Part shown: positions 40,804 to 50,689 of the stretch, piece after piece | How positions within the stretch are numbered: position 1 is the stretch's first letter | How the letters are laid out: each line of letters opens with the position of its first letter | NCBI GenBank assembly: GCA_903882285.1 | Contig: CAIRWM010000043.1 | Location: forward strand, 1 to 64,000 | Direction: 5' to 3' | DNA from: an uncultured cyanobacterium | GTDB lineage: Bacteria; Cyanobacteriota; Cyanobacteriia; PCC-6307; Cyanobiaceae | DNA length: 64,000 nucleotides | The notes under the pieces: generated by a model | What the model was told of the DNA's origin: nothing | What the model saw: the letters and a program-made list of their open reading frames with translations, nothing else | Databases searched by the model: none | Position numbers and translations under genes: made by a program

Positions 40804-42315
40804 TCAGGCGGCGCCGCTGGCCGCCTGCTCCATCTGCTCCATCACCCGGTCCAGCGAGAAGCTTGAGGCCTTCTGGCGCGGCGGGTAGGCCACAAAGGTC
40901 TTGAGGAAGTCGCCCACGTACGTCTGGGCCGGCACAAGCATGAAGATGTGATCGAACATCCAATCCCAATAGGTGTTGGAGGTGATGTCAGCCCGCTCAT
41001 AGGGGTCGGTGAGCAGGTTGAAGATCTTCGGCACACGCAGCTCCACGAACGGCTCGGCCCAGATCTGGCAGGTGCCGGGGCAGCGCTGCTCCTTGAATAC
41101 GAACTTCCAGTTGTCGTAGCGCAGACCCACCAGATCGCCGTCGTCTGAGAAGTAGAAGAACTCCCGGCGGGGGCTCTTGTCGGTCTTGCCCGTCCAGTAG
41201 TCGAGCATGTTGTAGCCATCCAGGTGGATGCGGAAGGTTTTGTTCCCCACCTGATAGCCACTTTTGAGCTTCTCCTTGATCTCCGGTTCACCCGCCGCAG
41301 CCAGCAGGGTGGGGAGCCAGTCGAGGTGGCTGCAGATGCCGGTGATGTTGGTGCCGGCCGGAATCTTGCCGGGCCAGCGCACCAGGGCGGGAACGCGGTA
41401 TGCCCCTTCCCAGTTGGTGTTCTTCTCGCTGCGGAACGGGGTCATGCCGGCATCGGGCCAGCTGTTCATGTGCGGCCCGTTGTCAGTGCCATACATCACG
41501 ATCGTGTCGTCGGTGACGCCCAGCTCATCGAGCAGGTTGAGCATCTCGCCGATGCACTCATCGTGATAGATCATCACGTCGTGGTATTCCGACTGCCAGC
41601 GACCGCTGCGGCCCACATCCTGGGCTCGGGCGTAGGTGCGGAAGTGCATGTGGGTGGTGTTGAACCACACGAAGAAGGGTTCCCCGGAGGCCACCGCATC
41701 GCGGATGAAGCGCTTGGCCTCGGCCATGAACTCATCATCGGCCGTCTCCATGCGCTTGCGGGTGAGCGGACCGGTGCTCTCGATGCGCTGGGTGCCATCG
41801 CCGTTGGCCCAGCAGTGCAGCACACCCCGGGGAGCGAAGCGCTTGCGGAAGTTGGGGAACTCCGGGTCGTCCTCCTTGGGGTAGTCGCGCAGCTCGGGCT
41901 CCTCCTCGGCGTTGAGATGGTAAAGGTTGCCGAAGAATTCATCGAACCCGTGCATCGTCGGCAGGTGCTCATCGCGGTCGCCGAAATGGTTCTTGCCGAA
42001 CTGGCCGGTGCGGTAGCCCTGGGGCTTGAGCAGCTCGGCGGTGGTGGGATCCTCAGCCCGGAAACCCAGCTCGGCGCCGGGCAGGCCCACCTTGGAGAGG
42101 CCGGTGCGGTACACGCTCTGACCGGTGATGAAGGCGGCTCGGCCGGCGGTGCAGCTCTGCTCGGCGTAGTAGTGGATGAACTTGGCGCCTTCCTTCGCCA
42201 CCCGGTCGATGTTGGGGGTCTGATAGCCCATCAGCCCGTGGCTGTAGCAGCTCAGATTGCTCTGGCCGATGTCATCGCCCCAGAGAATGAGAATGTTGGG
42301 TTTTCCGTTGGGCAT
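40804..42315 (-). CDS. Arylsulfatase (type I, formylglycine-dependent)
   Basis: NILILWGDDIGQSNLSCYSHG; active-site motif CTAGRAAFITGQ; TIVMYGTDNGPHMNSWPDAGMTPFRSEKNTNWEGAYRVPALVRWPG. Confidence 0.95.
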   Translation of the reverse strand: MPNGKPNILILWGDDIGQSNLSCYSHGLMGYQTPNIDRVAKEGAKFIHYYAEQSCTAGRAAFITGQSVYRTGLSKVGLPGAELGFRAEDPTTAELLKPQGYRTGQFGKNHFGDRDEHLPTMHGFDEFFGNLYHLNAEEEPELRDYPKEDDPEFPNFRKRFAPRGVLHCWANGDGTQRIESTGPLTRKRMETADDEFMAEAKRFIRDAVASGEPFFVWFNTTHMHFRTYARAQDVGRSGRWQSEYHDVMIYHDECIGEMLNLLDELGVTDDTIVMYGTDNGPHMNSWPDAGMTPFRSEKNTNWEGAYRVPALVRWPGKIPAGTNITGICSHLDWLPTLLAAAGEPEIKEKLKSGYQVGNKTFRIHLDGYNMLDYWTGKTDKSPRREFFYFSDDGDLVGLRYDNWKFVFKEQRCPGTCQIWAEPFVELRVPKIFNLLTDPYERADITSNTYWDWMFDHIFMLVPAQTYVGDFLKTFVAYPPRQKASSFSLDRVMEQMEQAASGAA

Positions 42316-42539
42316 GAGATAAGGCGGTCGCGGCGGAACGGGTGGGGAGGGAAGAAACGAGAGACCCTGCGCGCAGGCTGGGACAGAGCCGATCAGAGCC
42401 GGTCGTGCGCAGGGGAACGACGAACCGGAGGTTCGATGCCGATTCTGTGAAGCGTGGGAGAATGATACTGCTCAAATAGTGCGAGTCTCGCAGGCGTCTG
42501 CCCTTCCCTGCTCCCCCCATTCCCTCTGAGGCCGCTGCC

Positions 42540-43583
42540 GTGAGCGCCACCCCCCAGCGCCAGCTCGCTTCCGTGGGCCAGACAGCTCCACAGCGGACGG
42601 CAGCCGCTAGCGCACCCGCCGTGGTCAGCCACCTGCACTGCTCGAGCATCGAGCAGCTGGAAGCCGTCTTCCGAGGCGCAGGACAGCAGTTGGAGCTGCT
42701 CCAGCTCGATCCCGGGCTCTTTGAGGCCCAGGTGTGGCGCCTGCAGCTGCCCCCCCTGAAGTTGATGCGCGTGCGCCTCAATCGCGCCATCCACACCCAG
42801 GGCATGAAACTGCCCGGCCATCTCACGGTCTCCCTGTCGCTCCAGGCCCCCCTGGTCGCCCAGCCCGTGAGATCGCACGGGCGCGAACTGCCTGACACCT
42901 GCCTGTTCGGCATGGACAACAAGCTGGAGGTGCATGTCCACACCCCAGCCCGTTCTGATCTTGGCTTCGTGATGGTGGCACCTGAGGAACTGCGGCGCTG
43001 GGCCGCTCGCCTTGGGGTGGAGCTGCCCGAGGACGGGTGCATCGCCAGCAATTGGCTGCAGCTCGATGCCCAGCGCTACGAAGGGTTACGCCGTTATCTG
43101 GTCGAGCTGTTCTCACTGATCGAGCAACGGCCGGAACAACTGGAACGGCCGGAGCTCGCCCGGCTGGTCCTGGAGGATCTGATCCCCCTGCTGTTGGAGG
43201 CGCTTGTGCACGGCGCGGGATTGCAACGGCGGCTGCTGCGCGCCCCCGCCCGCCTCGAGCTGGTGCAGATTGCCCAGCAATGGATGGCGGAGCACCCCTT
43301 CGAACCGATCACCCTCGATGCCCTCTGCCGCGAGATCCACGTGGGCCGCCGCAGCCTGATCCAGGGATTCCGCGACCACCTCGGCCTCGGCCCCATGGCC
43401 TATCTCAAACTGCAGCGCCTGCATGGGGTACGACGTTTGCTGGTCGAGGCCCAACCCGGCCAGACGCGCATCACCGAGGTGGCGGCCACCTGGGGTTTCC
43501 TCAATCCGGGCCACTTCGCCCGCGACTATCGCCGGCTGTTCGGTGAGCGTCCCAGCGAGACGCTGGCTGCGGGAAGGCGATAG
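42540..43583 (+). CDS. AraC-family transcriptional regulator
   Basis: C-terminal double HTH: ITLDALCREIHVGRRSLIQGFRDHLGLGPMAYLKLQRLHGVRRLL...ITEVAATWGFLNPGHFARDYRRLFGERPSETL. Confidence 0.9.
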   Translation: MSATPQRQLASVGQTAPQRTAAASAPAVVSHLHCSSIEQLEAVFRGAGQQLELLQLDPGLFEAQVWRLQLPPLKLMRVRLNRAIHTQGMKLPGHLTVSLSLQAPLVAQPVRSHGRELPDTCLFGMDNKLEVHVHTPARSDLGFVMVAPEELRRWAARLGVELPEDGCIASNWLQLDAQRYEGLRRYLVELFSLIEQRPEQLERPELARLVLEDLIPLLLEALVHGAGLQRRLLRAPARLELVQIAQQWMAEHPFEPITLDALCREIHVGRRSLIQGFRDHLGLGPMAYLKLQRLHGVRRLLVEAQPGQTRITEVAATWGFLNPGHFARDYRRLFGERPSETLAAGRR

Positions 43584-44503
43584 ATCTGCGACCAGTCGTC
43601 GCGCACGCTGATCACGCCCCAACCCCGCTGCTGGGCCTCATCGAGCCCCCGATCGAGCCGACCGATCACCCGCTGAATCGCCACCGGCTTGCCAGCCTGG
43701 TCACCGAGGAAGTCGAGCTGGGGACGCCGCATCAGCACCGGAACCCCGTCCTTCTCCTGGTAGATCGTGATGATCGTGCCGCCGATCACCTGTGCCGGAG
43801 GGATGGCATAGAGCGACTCGGAGAACACCCGCATAAAATCGTTGCTGCCATCGGAGACGATCCAGGTCTTGAATCCGTGGGCGCGCAGGGCGGCGAGCAA
43901 CTCCAGCATCGGCTGGTAGGGCAGATCCGTGTAGGGCCGCTGCAAAGTGGGATGGCGAGCGGAGCGGATCCAGTCGCGCACGATGGCCGTGAAGGCCTCG
44001 GTGCTCTTGCCGGCATGGGTGCGCGCCACCAGCTGCATCTCGCCGGCCATGCCCTCGGCCCGCAACCGAGCCGGGTCGACCTGAATCCCCAGGGCACGTG
44101 CCCGATCGAGCGCGAAAGCCAGCTGCACGGCCATCGGCTGCTCCGACCAGAAGGTGGCATCGTTATCGAAGACGGCGATGCGCTCGGCCGGGGCCACATC
44201 AAGGGGGCCAGGGGTGATGGCCTGGCGCAGAAACGCCAGGATGCGGAGCCTGGACGGACTCTCTCGCCAGTAGGGCAGGAGATCGAGCACCTGGGAATCG
44301 CGTCCCGACGCCGCTGCGGCAACCTCCGGCGTCGGTAGCTGAAGAGCATGTCGCTGGAACTCCTGGGCACCGAGGGGGCTCGCCAGAGCCAGCAGCAGGC
44401 CGCCTAACCCCAGGCGCGAGGCGATCGCGGCAAAGCAGGTGCCACCGCCGCGGTGGCTTCCAGAGATCAGGAGCTGACATGGCGGGATCCGATCAGGGCT
44501 CAA
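43526..44503 (-). CDS. HAD-family phosphatase (secreted), internally deleted
   Basis: IAVFDNDATFWSEQP (motif I), KTWIVSDGSNDFMRVF (motif II); 'KPVAIQRVIGR' joins directly to 'LDRGLDEAQQRGWGVISVRDDWSQIY' without motif IV. Confidence 0.75.
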   Translation of the reverse strand: MSPDRIPPCQLLISGSHRGGGTCFAAIASRLGLGGLLLALASPLGAQEFQRHALQLPTPEVAAAASGRDSQVLDLLPYWRESPSRLRILAFLRQAITPGPLDVAPAERIAVFDNDATFWSEQPMAVQLAFALDRARALGIQVDPARLRAEGMAGEMQLVARTHAGKSTEAFTAIVRDWIRSARHPTLQRPYTDLPYQPMLELLAALRAHGFKTWIVSDGSNDFMRVFSESLYAIPPAQVIGGTIITIYQEKDGVPVLMRRPQLDFLGDQAGKPVAIQRVIGRLDRGLDEAQQRGWGVISVRDDWSQIYRLPAASVSLGRSPNSRR

Positions 44504-45368
44504 CAGGGGCGGGCAGGGAAGCGGCGCGCCGTTTCTGAAGCCGCAGGAAGGGGATGGACACGATCACCGTGACCAGCAAATAGCAGAGAATCGCCAGCTT
44601 CACCGCCGGCTCACCGGGGGCATGCAGAGAGGCGAACAGCAGGGCGAGACCGGGATTGCGCATCGACGTGACCAGGGCCACGGTGGTGCTCTCGGCTGGA
44701 TCGGGGCCGGCGAGCAGCCAGCCGATGGCGAGGGATGCCGCCACCAGAGCAGCCATGAGCCCCAGTGCCGGCAGATTCGTGGCCGCGAACGGCGCCAAGG
44801 CAGGGGCCGCCTTGATCAGGATCACCACAATCAGCAGCAGCAGCAGCAGGTTGGCCAGGCGATCGAGCGGCCCCAGCAGGCGTCCAGCCAATTGGGGCCG
44901 CCAGCGCCGCACCCCCAGCCCGAGCAGCAGCGGCAGCACCTGGGCGATCGCCACCTGCAGGGCCACATCGAAATGGCGCAGATCCCAGCCCTCGATGCCG
45001 TAAACGACCCGGAACAGGTCGGCCAGCAGGGGGATCGAAATGATCGCCGCCAGCACCGCCAGCACCTGCAGCAGGGCGGCAAGCTCCCGGTTACCGCCGC
45101 TCTTGCCGGCCTTTCGCAGGGTGAGCGGTGCACTGGGGCAGAGGGCCATCAGACCAATGCCGAACCGCACGGGCTCCGACAGGCCCATGGTGATGGGAAT
45201 CTTCAGCACCACCAGAGCCACCAGCGGCACCAGCAGGCAGGAGCCGATCAGGGTGCGCACGAACAGTGCCGGCCGCTGACGGAGCTGCTGCAGGGCGTGG
45301 CCCTGCAGCCCGAGGCCGAGGGCGAACATCACCGTGAACAGGGTGAGTTTGATCAGAACCATGGCCAT
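44493..45368 (-). CDS. Bile acid:sodium symporter (BASS)-like transporter
   Basis: 291 aa, about 9 TM; MFALGLGLQ...TTVALVTSMRNPGLALLFAS. Confidence 0.75.
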   Translation of the reverse strand: MAMVLIKLTLFTVMFALGLGLQGHALQQLRQRPALFVRTLIGSCLLVPLVALVVLKIPITMGLSEPVRFGIGLMALCPSAPLTLRKAGKSGGNRELAALLQVLAVLAAIISIPLLADLFRVVYGIEGWDLRHFDVALQVAIAQVLPLLLGLGVRRWRPQLAGRLLGPLDRLANLLLLLLIVVILIKAAPALAPFAATNLPALGLMAALVAASLAIGWLLAGPDPAESTTVALVTSMRNPGLALLFASLHAPGEPAVKLAILCYLLVTVIVSIPFLRLQKRRAASLPAPVEP

Positions 45369-45425
45369 GGCAAAGGCAATCAGGGTGAGAAAGCGCTGGA
45401 TGCGGGGACTGAGGCACCCTGGGAT

Positions 45426-45809
45426 TCAGGAGGCCAGGGTGCTGACGATGAGCAGCAGCAGGGCGAAGAGGCCGATCAGGGAGAGCAGTACGGCCGTGCC
45501 CATGGCGATCGAAGGCTCCTCCTGGTAGACGAAGTCGTCGCGACGCAGCTTGCGCAGAACGCGGCGGTGCTGCCAGGTCGCCGTCAGCATCGCCAGGATG
45601 CCGGTGAGCACGAAAGCCATCGCCACCATGCGCACGCCCAGCTCTGCCCCGGGGCCGCTGCCGGGCAGGTTGCGGTTAAGGGTGACAACGATCGTGTCCA
45701 AGCCGAAGCCGAAGCTGATCAGCGACAGGCAGGTGCGGATCCAGGCCATCAGCGTGCGTTCCGCCGCGGCCCGATTGCGCTCCTTGGCCAGATGATCCGT
45801 GATGTTCAT
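45426..45809 (-). CDS. DUF202 (YidH) family membrane protein
   Basis: HLAKERNRAAAERTLMAWIRTCLSLISFGFGLDTIV. Confidence 0.9.
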   Translation of the reverse strand: MNITDHLAKERNRAAAERTLMAWIRTCLSLISFGFGLDTIVVTLNRNLPGSGPGAELGVRMVAMAFVLTGILAMLTATWQHRRVLRKLRRDDFVYQEEPSIAMGTAVLLSLIGLFALLLLIVSTLAS

Positions 45810-45816
45810 GGAGGCG

Positions 45817-46203
45817 TCAGGGCAGTGGGGAGATGGAGCGGTGCAGGCGATCCTCCTGCCGCTCCTCCGCCTCGATCTCGCGGCTGAGGAAGACGTTGAG
45901 GAAGGTCCGGATCACGGCGATCACCCCCAGCTGAATCAGGTGCGCAGTGGACGGGCTGATGGTGGTGGAGACGATGTCGGCACCGAGCTGGAATTCCAGG
46001 GCCAGGGCCAGCCAGCTGCCGAAGGTGAGGCGAGCTCGGTGGGAGGGCCGCTGCGGTAGCCGCCGGCCGAGGTGGGGCAGCGCCTGCTGCAACGTCAGCA
46101 GCAGGCCGCTGAGCACGGCCAGCACCGACAGCCCCTCAAGCAACAGCCGCACGGCCGTGGCCAGCGGCACGAGCACCTGGTCGGCGATCTCAGTGGGGTC
46201 CAT
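45817..46203 (-). CDS. DUF1622 family membrane protein
   Basis: RLTFGSWLALALEFQLGADIVSTTISPSTAHLIQLGVIAVIRTFLNVFLSREIE. Confidence 0.85.
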   Translation of the reverse strand: MDPTEIADQVLVPLATAVRLLLEGLSVLAVLSGLLLTLQQALPHLGRRLPQRPSHRARLTFGSWLALALEFQLGADIVSTTISPSTAHLIQLGVIAVIRTFLNVFLSREIEAEERQEDRLHRSISPLP

Positions 46204-46837
46204 CGGCGGGAGGGAGAGAGGGGTGGGAGGTGAAGCTGGTGAGGCGGCGGCGCAGTCGCCCCTGATCAAACAGGTGGCCCAACCAACCGGGCACCACCAC
46301 CGAGGTGACCAGGATCGTCAGCGAGGTGCTGAGCCGGCTGGAGAAGGCCCGGGCCACGTCGAGGCCGGAATGCAGGAAAGTGAACGTCACCAGCACGGCA
46401 AAGATGCCGGTGGTGAGGGCACTGGCGGAGCGCAGCAGATCCCGCGGATGGCGGCGCTGCTCGCTGGCCGCATCGCGGCTGAGGCTGATGCCGCCGATCA
46501 GACCGGCCAGCGCCAGCAGGAGCAGCACCATGGAGCGCTGTTCGAGGTTGGAGGCCGCGGCTGTAGTCAGGAGTTTGCGGGAAAGCACAACGGCCGTTCC
46601 CATCAGCCCCCCGCCAACGGCACCGATCAGCGACCAGAGCAGTATCGGCCGCAGCTGGGGGCGGCCACTGAGGGGGGCGGCGCCCGCCAGGGCCAGGGAG
46701 CTGATCAGGGTCGAGGGAAGCAGGGGGAGATTACGCGTGAGGGCATAGGCCGCCACCACACCGATCAGAGCACCGAGGAGGCGCCGAGGACGCAGCAGCG
46801 GGGGAGTCCCGGAAGGCTCGGTTCCGGACATCACCAC
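46190..46837 (-). CDS. Hypothetical membrane protein
   Basis: 215 aa ORF with several TM helices. Confidence 0.6.
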   Translation of the reverse strand: MVMSGTEPSGTPPLLRPRRLLGALIGVVAAYALTRNLPLLPSTLISSLALAGAAPLSGRPQLRPILLWSLIGAVGGGLMGTAVVLSRKLLTTAAASNLEQRSMVLLLLALAGLIGGISLSRDAASEQRRHPRDLLRSASALTTGIFAVLVTFTFLHSGLDVARAFSSRLSTSLTILVTSVVVPGWLGHLFDQGRLRRRLTSFTSHPSLPPADGPH

Positions 46838-47093
46838 GAGGCATCAAGTCTTCTAAGCAGCCTATGGATTAAGCCCTGCCGCAGCCAGGCCAGACCTGAA
46901 ATCTGCAACACAGTCACGTCGCCGCGCTGCCAACAATGATCCCAGAACGATGTTGTCAAATTTTGCCGGATTCGGCCCCATCGGCGATGCCAACACCCCA
47001 TCCACTCCAGCCGATCCCCGCCAGGACCGGGGAGAGCACCGATGCCCAGGCCAGGAGTTAAGGCTACGTTCAGGATGTGCTCCTCCCCCGTCT

Positions 47094-47468
47094 ATGGCCG
47101 TGGTCAACCGCTGCGCCGTCGCGGTGTCGCCCCGGCAACCCATGCTCGAGTGGACCCTCCCCTTCCGCAGCCCCCTGGACGATGAGGCCCAGGAGGGCGA
47201 GGCGAGCCTCTACCTGATCAGCCCCTACGACAACGAGCCGCGGACGCTCGAACGCCTGCGGGTGTGCCATGGAGCCATCTTCGAGGCCGAACTCGAGATC
47301 TGGTGCCGCGACCGGGGGCCCTGGCCAAGCGATCGCAGCGCTGAGCGCTTCCTGGAGTGTTTTGACGTGCGCTTTCACCACCTAGTGGACGATCTTGGCG
47401 ACGAGGTGCTGCGCAGCGACCAGATGGCGACTGCCTTCGAACAGCAACTGCGCCAAACCCTCGGCTGA
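47094..47468 (+). CDS. Conserved hypothetical protein
   Basis: MAVVNRCAVAVSPRQPMLEWTLPFRSPLDDEAQEGEASLYLISPYDNEPRTLERLRVCHGAIFEAELEIWCRD. Confidence 0.65.
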   Translation: MAVVNRCAVAVSPRQPMLEWTLPFRSPLDDEAQEGEASLYLISPYDNEPRTLERLRVCHGAIFEAELEIWCRDRGPWPSDRSAERFLECFDVRFHHLVDDLGDEVLRSDQMATAFEQQLRQTLG

Positions 47469-47486
47469 ATCCCGCCCCCCGACATA

Positions 47487-48356
47487 ATGCTGTTTACCAT
47501 CCGCCACAGCCTCGACTATCGCTACGAGCGGCCGGTGTTCCTTGAGCCGATGACCGTGCGGCTGACGCCGCGGCAGGACGGCAGCCAAAGGTTGCTGGCC
47601 CACGACCTGAAGCTGAGCGAGACACCCACCGGCTCCATCCCGGTGCTCGAACCCGATGGCAACGCGGTCCGAATGCTGTGGTTCAGCGGCGAGTGCCAGC
47701 GCCTGCAGATCGAGGTGCAGATGCGGGTCGAAACCCTGCGCACCAATCCCTTCGACTGGATCCATAGCCATGGGCAGGCCCGCCGCCTGCCGGTGAGCTA
47801 CCCGGACGCCGAGACCCTCTCACTGGCCCACTGCCTTGCCCCCAGCTCGACCGCTGCCCAGCCGCCGGTGTCCACTGCCGTCTCGCTCTGGGCCGCCCAG
47901 CTGGCCGCCGACGTCGACCACGACAGCAGCGCCTTCCTGATGCACCTAGCCGATGCGATCCACCGGACGTTTCATCATGTCGGCCGGCCCGAGGGCGAGC
48001 CGATGACTCCCTTCGCAACCCTGGAGAGCCGCACCGGAGCCTGCCGCGACACGGCGATGCTGTTCATCGAAGCCTGCCGCTGCCAGGGACTGGCGGCCCG
48101 CTTCGTCAGCGGCTACTCCATGCACCACCCGCCGGAGGTCAGCGAGCACGAACTGCATGCTTGGGCGGAGGTGTATCTGCCCGGTGGAGGCTGGCGGGGC
48201 TACGACCCGAGCCTGGGACTGGCCGTCGCCGATGGTCATGTGGTTCTGGCCGCTGCCCCCGACCACCGGCTGGCGGCGCCGTTGAGTGGCAGCTACCGCG
48301 GCACGGGGGTGCGTTCGACGTTGGACTACCGCATCGTCCTAGAGGCCGGGGGCTGA
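47487..48356 (+). CDS. Transglutaminase-like family protein
   Basis: FTIRHSLDYRYERPVFLEPMTVRLTPR; RTGACRDTAMLFIEACRCQGLAARFVSGY; HAWAEVYLPGGGWRGYDPSLGL. Confidence 0.92.
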   Translation: MLFTIRHSLDYRYERPVFLEPMTVRLTPRQDGSQRLLAHDLKLSETPTGSIPVLEPDGNAVRMLWFSGECQRLQIEVQMRVETLRTNPFDWIHSHGQARRLPVSYPDAETLSLAHCLAPSSTAAQPPVSTAVSLWAAQLAADVDHDSSAFLMHLADAIHRTFHHVGRPEGEPMTPFATLESRTGACRDTAMLFIEACRCQGLAARFVSGYSMHHPPEVSEHELHAWAEVYLPGGGWRGYDPSLGLAVADGHVVLAAAPDHRLAAPLSGSYRGTGVRSTLDYRIVLEAGG

Positions 48357-48397
48357 AGCTGGGGCTGGAGCGTGGAGGATGGCGGTGGCCGCAGAGC

Positions 48398-49336
48398 TCA
48401 GAAGAAGAACTTGAGTCCCAGTTCCACACCGTTCTGCACGGTGGTGTAGCCGCGGTCGTCGCGCCCCCCCTGGCCGTTGTCGAGGCTTATGCCCAGATAG
48501 CGCCACGAGACGTTGAGATCGGTGGTGTTGCCGATCGCATAGCCGAGACCCACCTGGGCATTGCCGCTGAGGTTGGTGGCGCCGTCCGTGCCGAAACCAC
48601 CGACGTCGGCCCGGCCGAACAGCCGCAGCCGCGGCGCCACGAACACGCTGGCCTGGGTGCCGAGCAGCGCCTGCACCCAAGTGCCGTCGAGCCGTCGATC
48701 GCGGCTGCGCTGGAACCGGAACAGCTGCAGGTCGGTGCTGACATTGAGATCGGCGTCGATGAGCCTGACACCGGCGTAGGGAATCACGCTGAAATCCCCG
48801 GGTTGCCCTAAAGCGCTCTCGCGATCACCGAAGCGGTAGCGCAGGGCGAAGTCGTAGATCCCGATGCTGGTGTCGACGTCGGCGCTGACCTGGCTGAAGC
48901 CACGCGGGCCGGAACGGGCGGCGTAGCCCCCCAGGCTCACCCAGTAGAGATCGCTCTGAAAGCCCAGCCGTTGGTACTCGACGCTGCCCCGAGCCGAGGC
49001 GGCGAACTGGAGGTGATCCAGCACGGTGTCCAAATCGGCATCGAATTCCGTGGAGCGCAGCCCGACGTCGATGGTGCCCTGACTGCGGAAAGGGACAAAG
49101 CCATAGAGTTCCAAACTGCCGGCCCAGGGGGAGGCGGTGGGTGCCGCCAGGGGTGCCGCGGTGGGCTCAACCAGCGGGACAACAACGGGATTCGCCCCAA
49201 CAGGGCTGGCCAGACCCGCCAGGAGCAGGGGGAAGACGGCACCGGCGCCCCGGCCAAGGCGGCGTCGCGACAGGCAATGCGACGAGCAGTGCGACAGGAG
49301 ACACGGGGGGGTCATGCGCAACGAACGGGTCAACAT
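48398..49336 (-). CDS. Outer-membrane beta-barrel-like protein
   Basis: 312 aa; N-terminal signal region; alternating strands; ends ...NGVELGLKFFF (C-terminal Phe). Confidence 0.75.
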   Translation of the reverse strand: MLTRSLRMTPPCLLSHCSSHCLSRRRLGRGAGAVFPLLLAGLASPVGANPVVVPLVEPTAAPLAAPTASPWAGSLELYGFVPFRSQGTIDVGLRSTEFDADLDTVLDHLQFAASARGSVEYQRLGFQSDLYWVSLGGYAARSGPRGFSQVSADVDTSIGIYDFALRYRFGDRESALGQPGDFSVIPYAGVRLIDADLNVSTDLQLFRFQRSRDRRLDGTWVQALLGTQASVFVAPRLRLFGRADVGGFGTDGATNLSGNAQVGLGYAIGNTTDLNVSWRYLGISLDNGQGGRDDRGYTTVQNGVELGLKFFF

Positions 49337-49645
49337 TCAGAGGAAGGGAACCACAGAAAGCCCGCCTGCGCCAAGCCAAATCAGGCAAGATCGGGCAGCG
49401 CCCAGCAAAGCGGCACCAAACGGACAGAAAGCGGGAATGAAGCGGGCAGAGCACACTCAGAAACCGCCATCCACCGTGGTCTTCATCCCCGGGCGAGGTC
49501 GGGATGCCCCGGAGATTGGGTACGACGCGGCATGGGCTCCTAACCTGACCGCAATCACGGCGGCATCGGGGCGAGACGTGAGGTCCGAGAGCATGCCCCG
49601 ATCCATGGCGAGGTCCTCGGCCGGCCAACTGGCCACAACAGCCGC

Positions 49646-50170
49646 ATGAACGACCCCGACCAGCTGGCCCCGTGCTGGCACTTCGCCTGGGAGCAGGCGG
49701 AAGCCGCCCTGGTTGACGACGACCTCAGCGGCCACTCCAGCTGCTCCCCCCCTCCTTATCGCGCCCCGCTGGGTTTCGCGCCTGGTGACTGGGACGAGAG
49801 CCCGCGGGAACAGCTCCAGCGCATTCATCCCGATGAGCTGGCCAGGGTGCTGGAGGCCCAGGCAGCCCTCCAGAGCCCAGGGGCGAGCCTGGATCCCCTG
49901 AGGAGAGACGACCACCTGCGCCATCGCGACATCCAGGCGCAGCGCCAAGCCGAGACCGACGCGTGGGAGCGCGATCTCCTCGACGGCATGACCGGTCGGC
50001 CAGTGGCGACGGTGGAGAGTCCGCTGCCGATCCGGCTGCGCGTCGCCCTGACCCTGACGCAGCGGGGCGAGAACGTGGAGGATCAGATCCGGGCCAGCGA
50101 TGCGGCCCTGCAGGACGACGCCCAGTCCGGCTCCGGGCGAGTGCTGCTGCTGGAGGAGCCTGGTGCCTGA
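49646..50170 (+). CDS. Hypothetical protein
   Basis: 174 aa ORF MNDPDQLAPCWHFAWEQAEAALVDDDLSGHSSC... Confidence 0.5.
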   Translation: MNDPDQLAPCWHFAWEQAEAALVDDDLSGHSSCSPPPYRAPLGFAPGDWDESPREQLQRIHPDELARVLEAQAALQSPGASLDPLRRDDHLRHRDIQAQRQAETDAWERDLLDGMTGRPVATVESPLPIRLRVALTLTQRGENVEDQIRASDAALQDDAQSGSGRVLLLEEPGA

Positions 50171-50594
50171 GCCCCACCGCCCCTGGGGCCCCGCCCTGCT
50201 GCTGGTCCTGCTGCTGGGCGCTGGTCCTGGGCGGGCTGCCTCCGACCTGGAGCGATGCCGCAGCCTGCGGGAGCAGCAGGACCAGCTCGCCGCCGCCGCA
50301 ATGCAGGCTGAACTTATCCTGGTACGACAGCGGCGCGAGGAGATCTGCCCGGAGCTCAGCCGCCAGGCGGAGGGGGCCAACGCCAACAAACGCCTCTACA
50401 CCCCCACCGACTACGACGCCCTGCTGGCCTGCCGCCACCGCAGCGAAGAGCTGCTGCGCCAGCGCCATGCCGTGCTGTATCGCAACCGGCTCCAGTTCCC
50501 GTTCCACACCCCAACCGGCGCCGCCCGGGCCCGGCAAGCCGATCGGCTGGCGCAGCAACGGAAACAGCAGCACTGCCAAAGAGTTGGCGCCTGA
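50163..50594 (+). CDS. Secreted hypothetical protein
   Basis: GTG start overlapping previous stop; VPEPHRPWGPALLLVLLLGAGPGRAASDLERCRSLREQQDQL. Confidence 0.55.
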   Translation: MPEPHRPWGPALLLVLLLGAGPGRAASDLERCRSLREQQDQLAAAAMQAELILVRQRREEICPELSRQAEGANANKRLYTPTDYDALLACRHRSEELLRQRHAVLYRNRLQFPFHTPTGAARARQADRLAQQRKQQHCQRVGA

Positions 50595-50689
50595 GCAGCC
50601 GCCAACGATGGTCCTTTCTGGGCACCGATCACCCTCGCTGATGCACTTTCTCGCCGACTTCGGCGATCTCAGTGCCGACCTCCTGCTGC

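Noticed and set aside
42316-42539. Palindromic operator for the AraC regulator in the sulfatase/AraC intergenic region
   Set aside because: No convincing repeated or palindromic site found by eye; footprinting would be needed.
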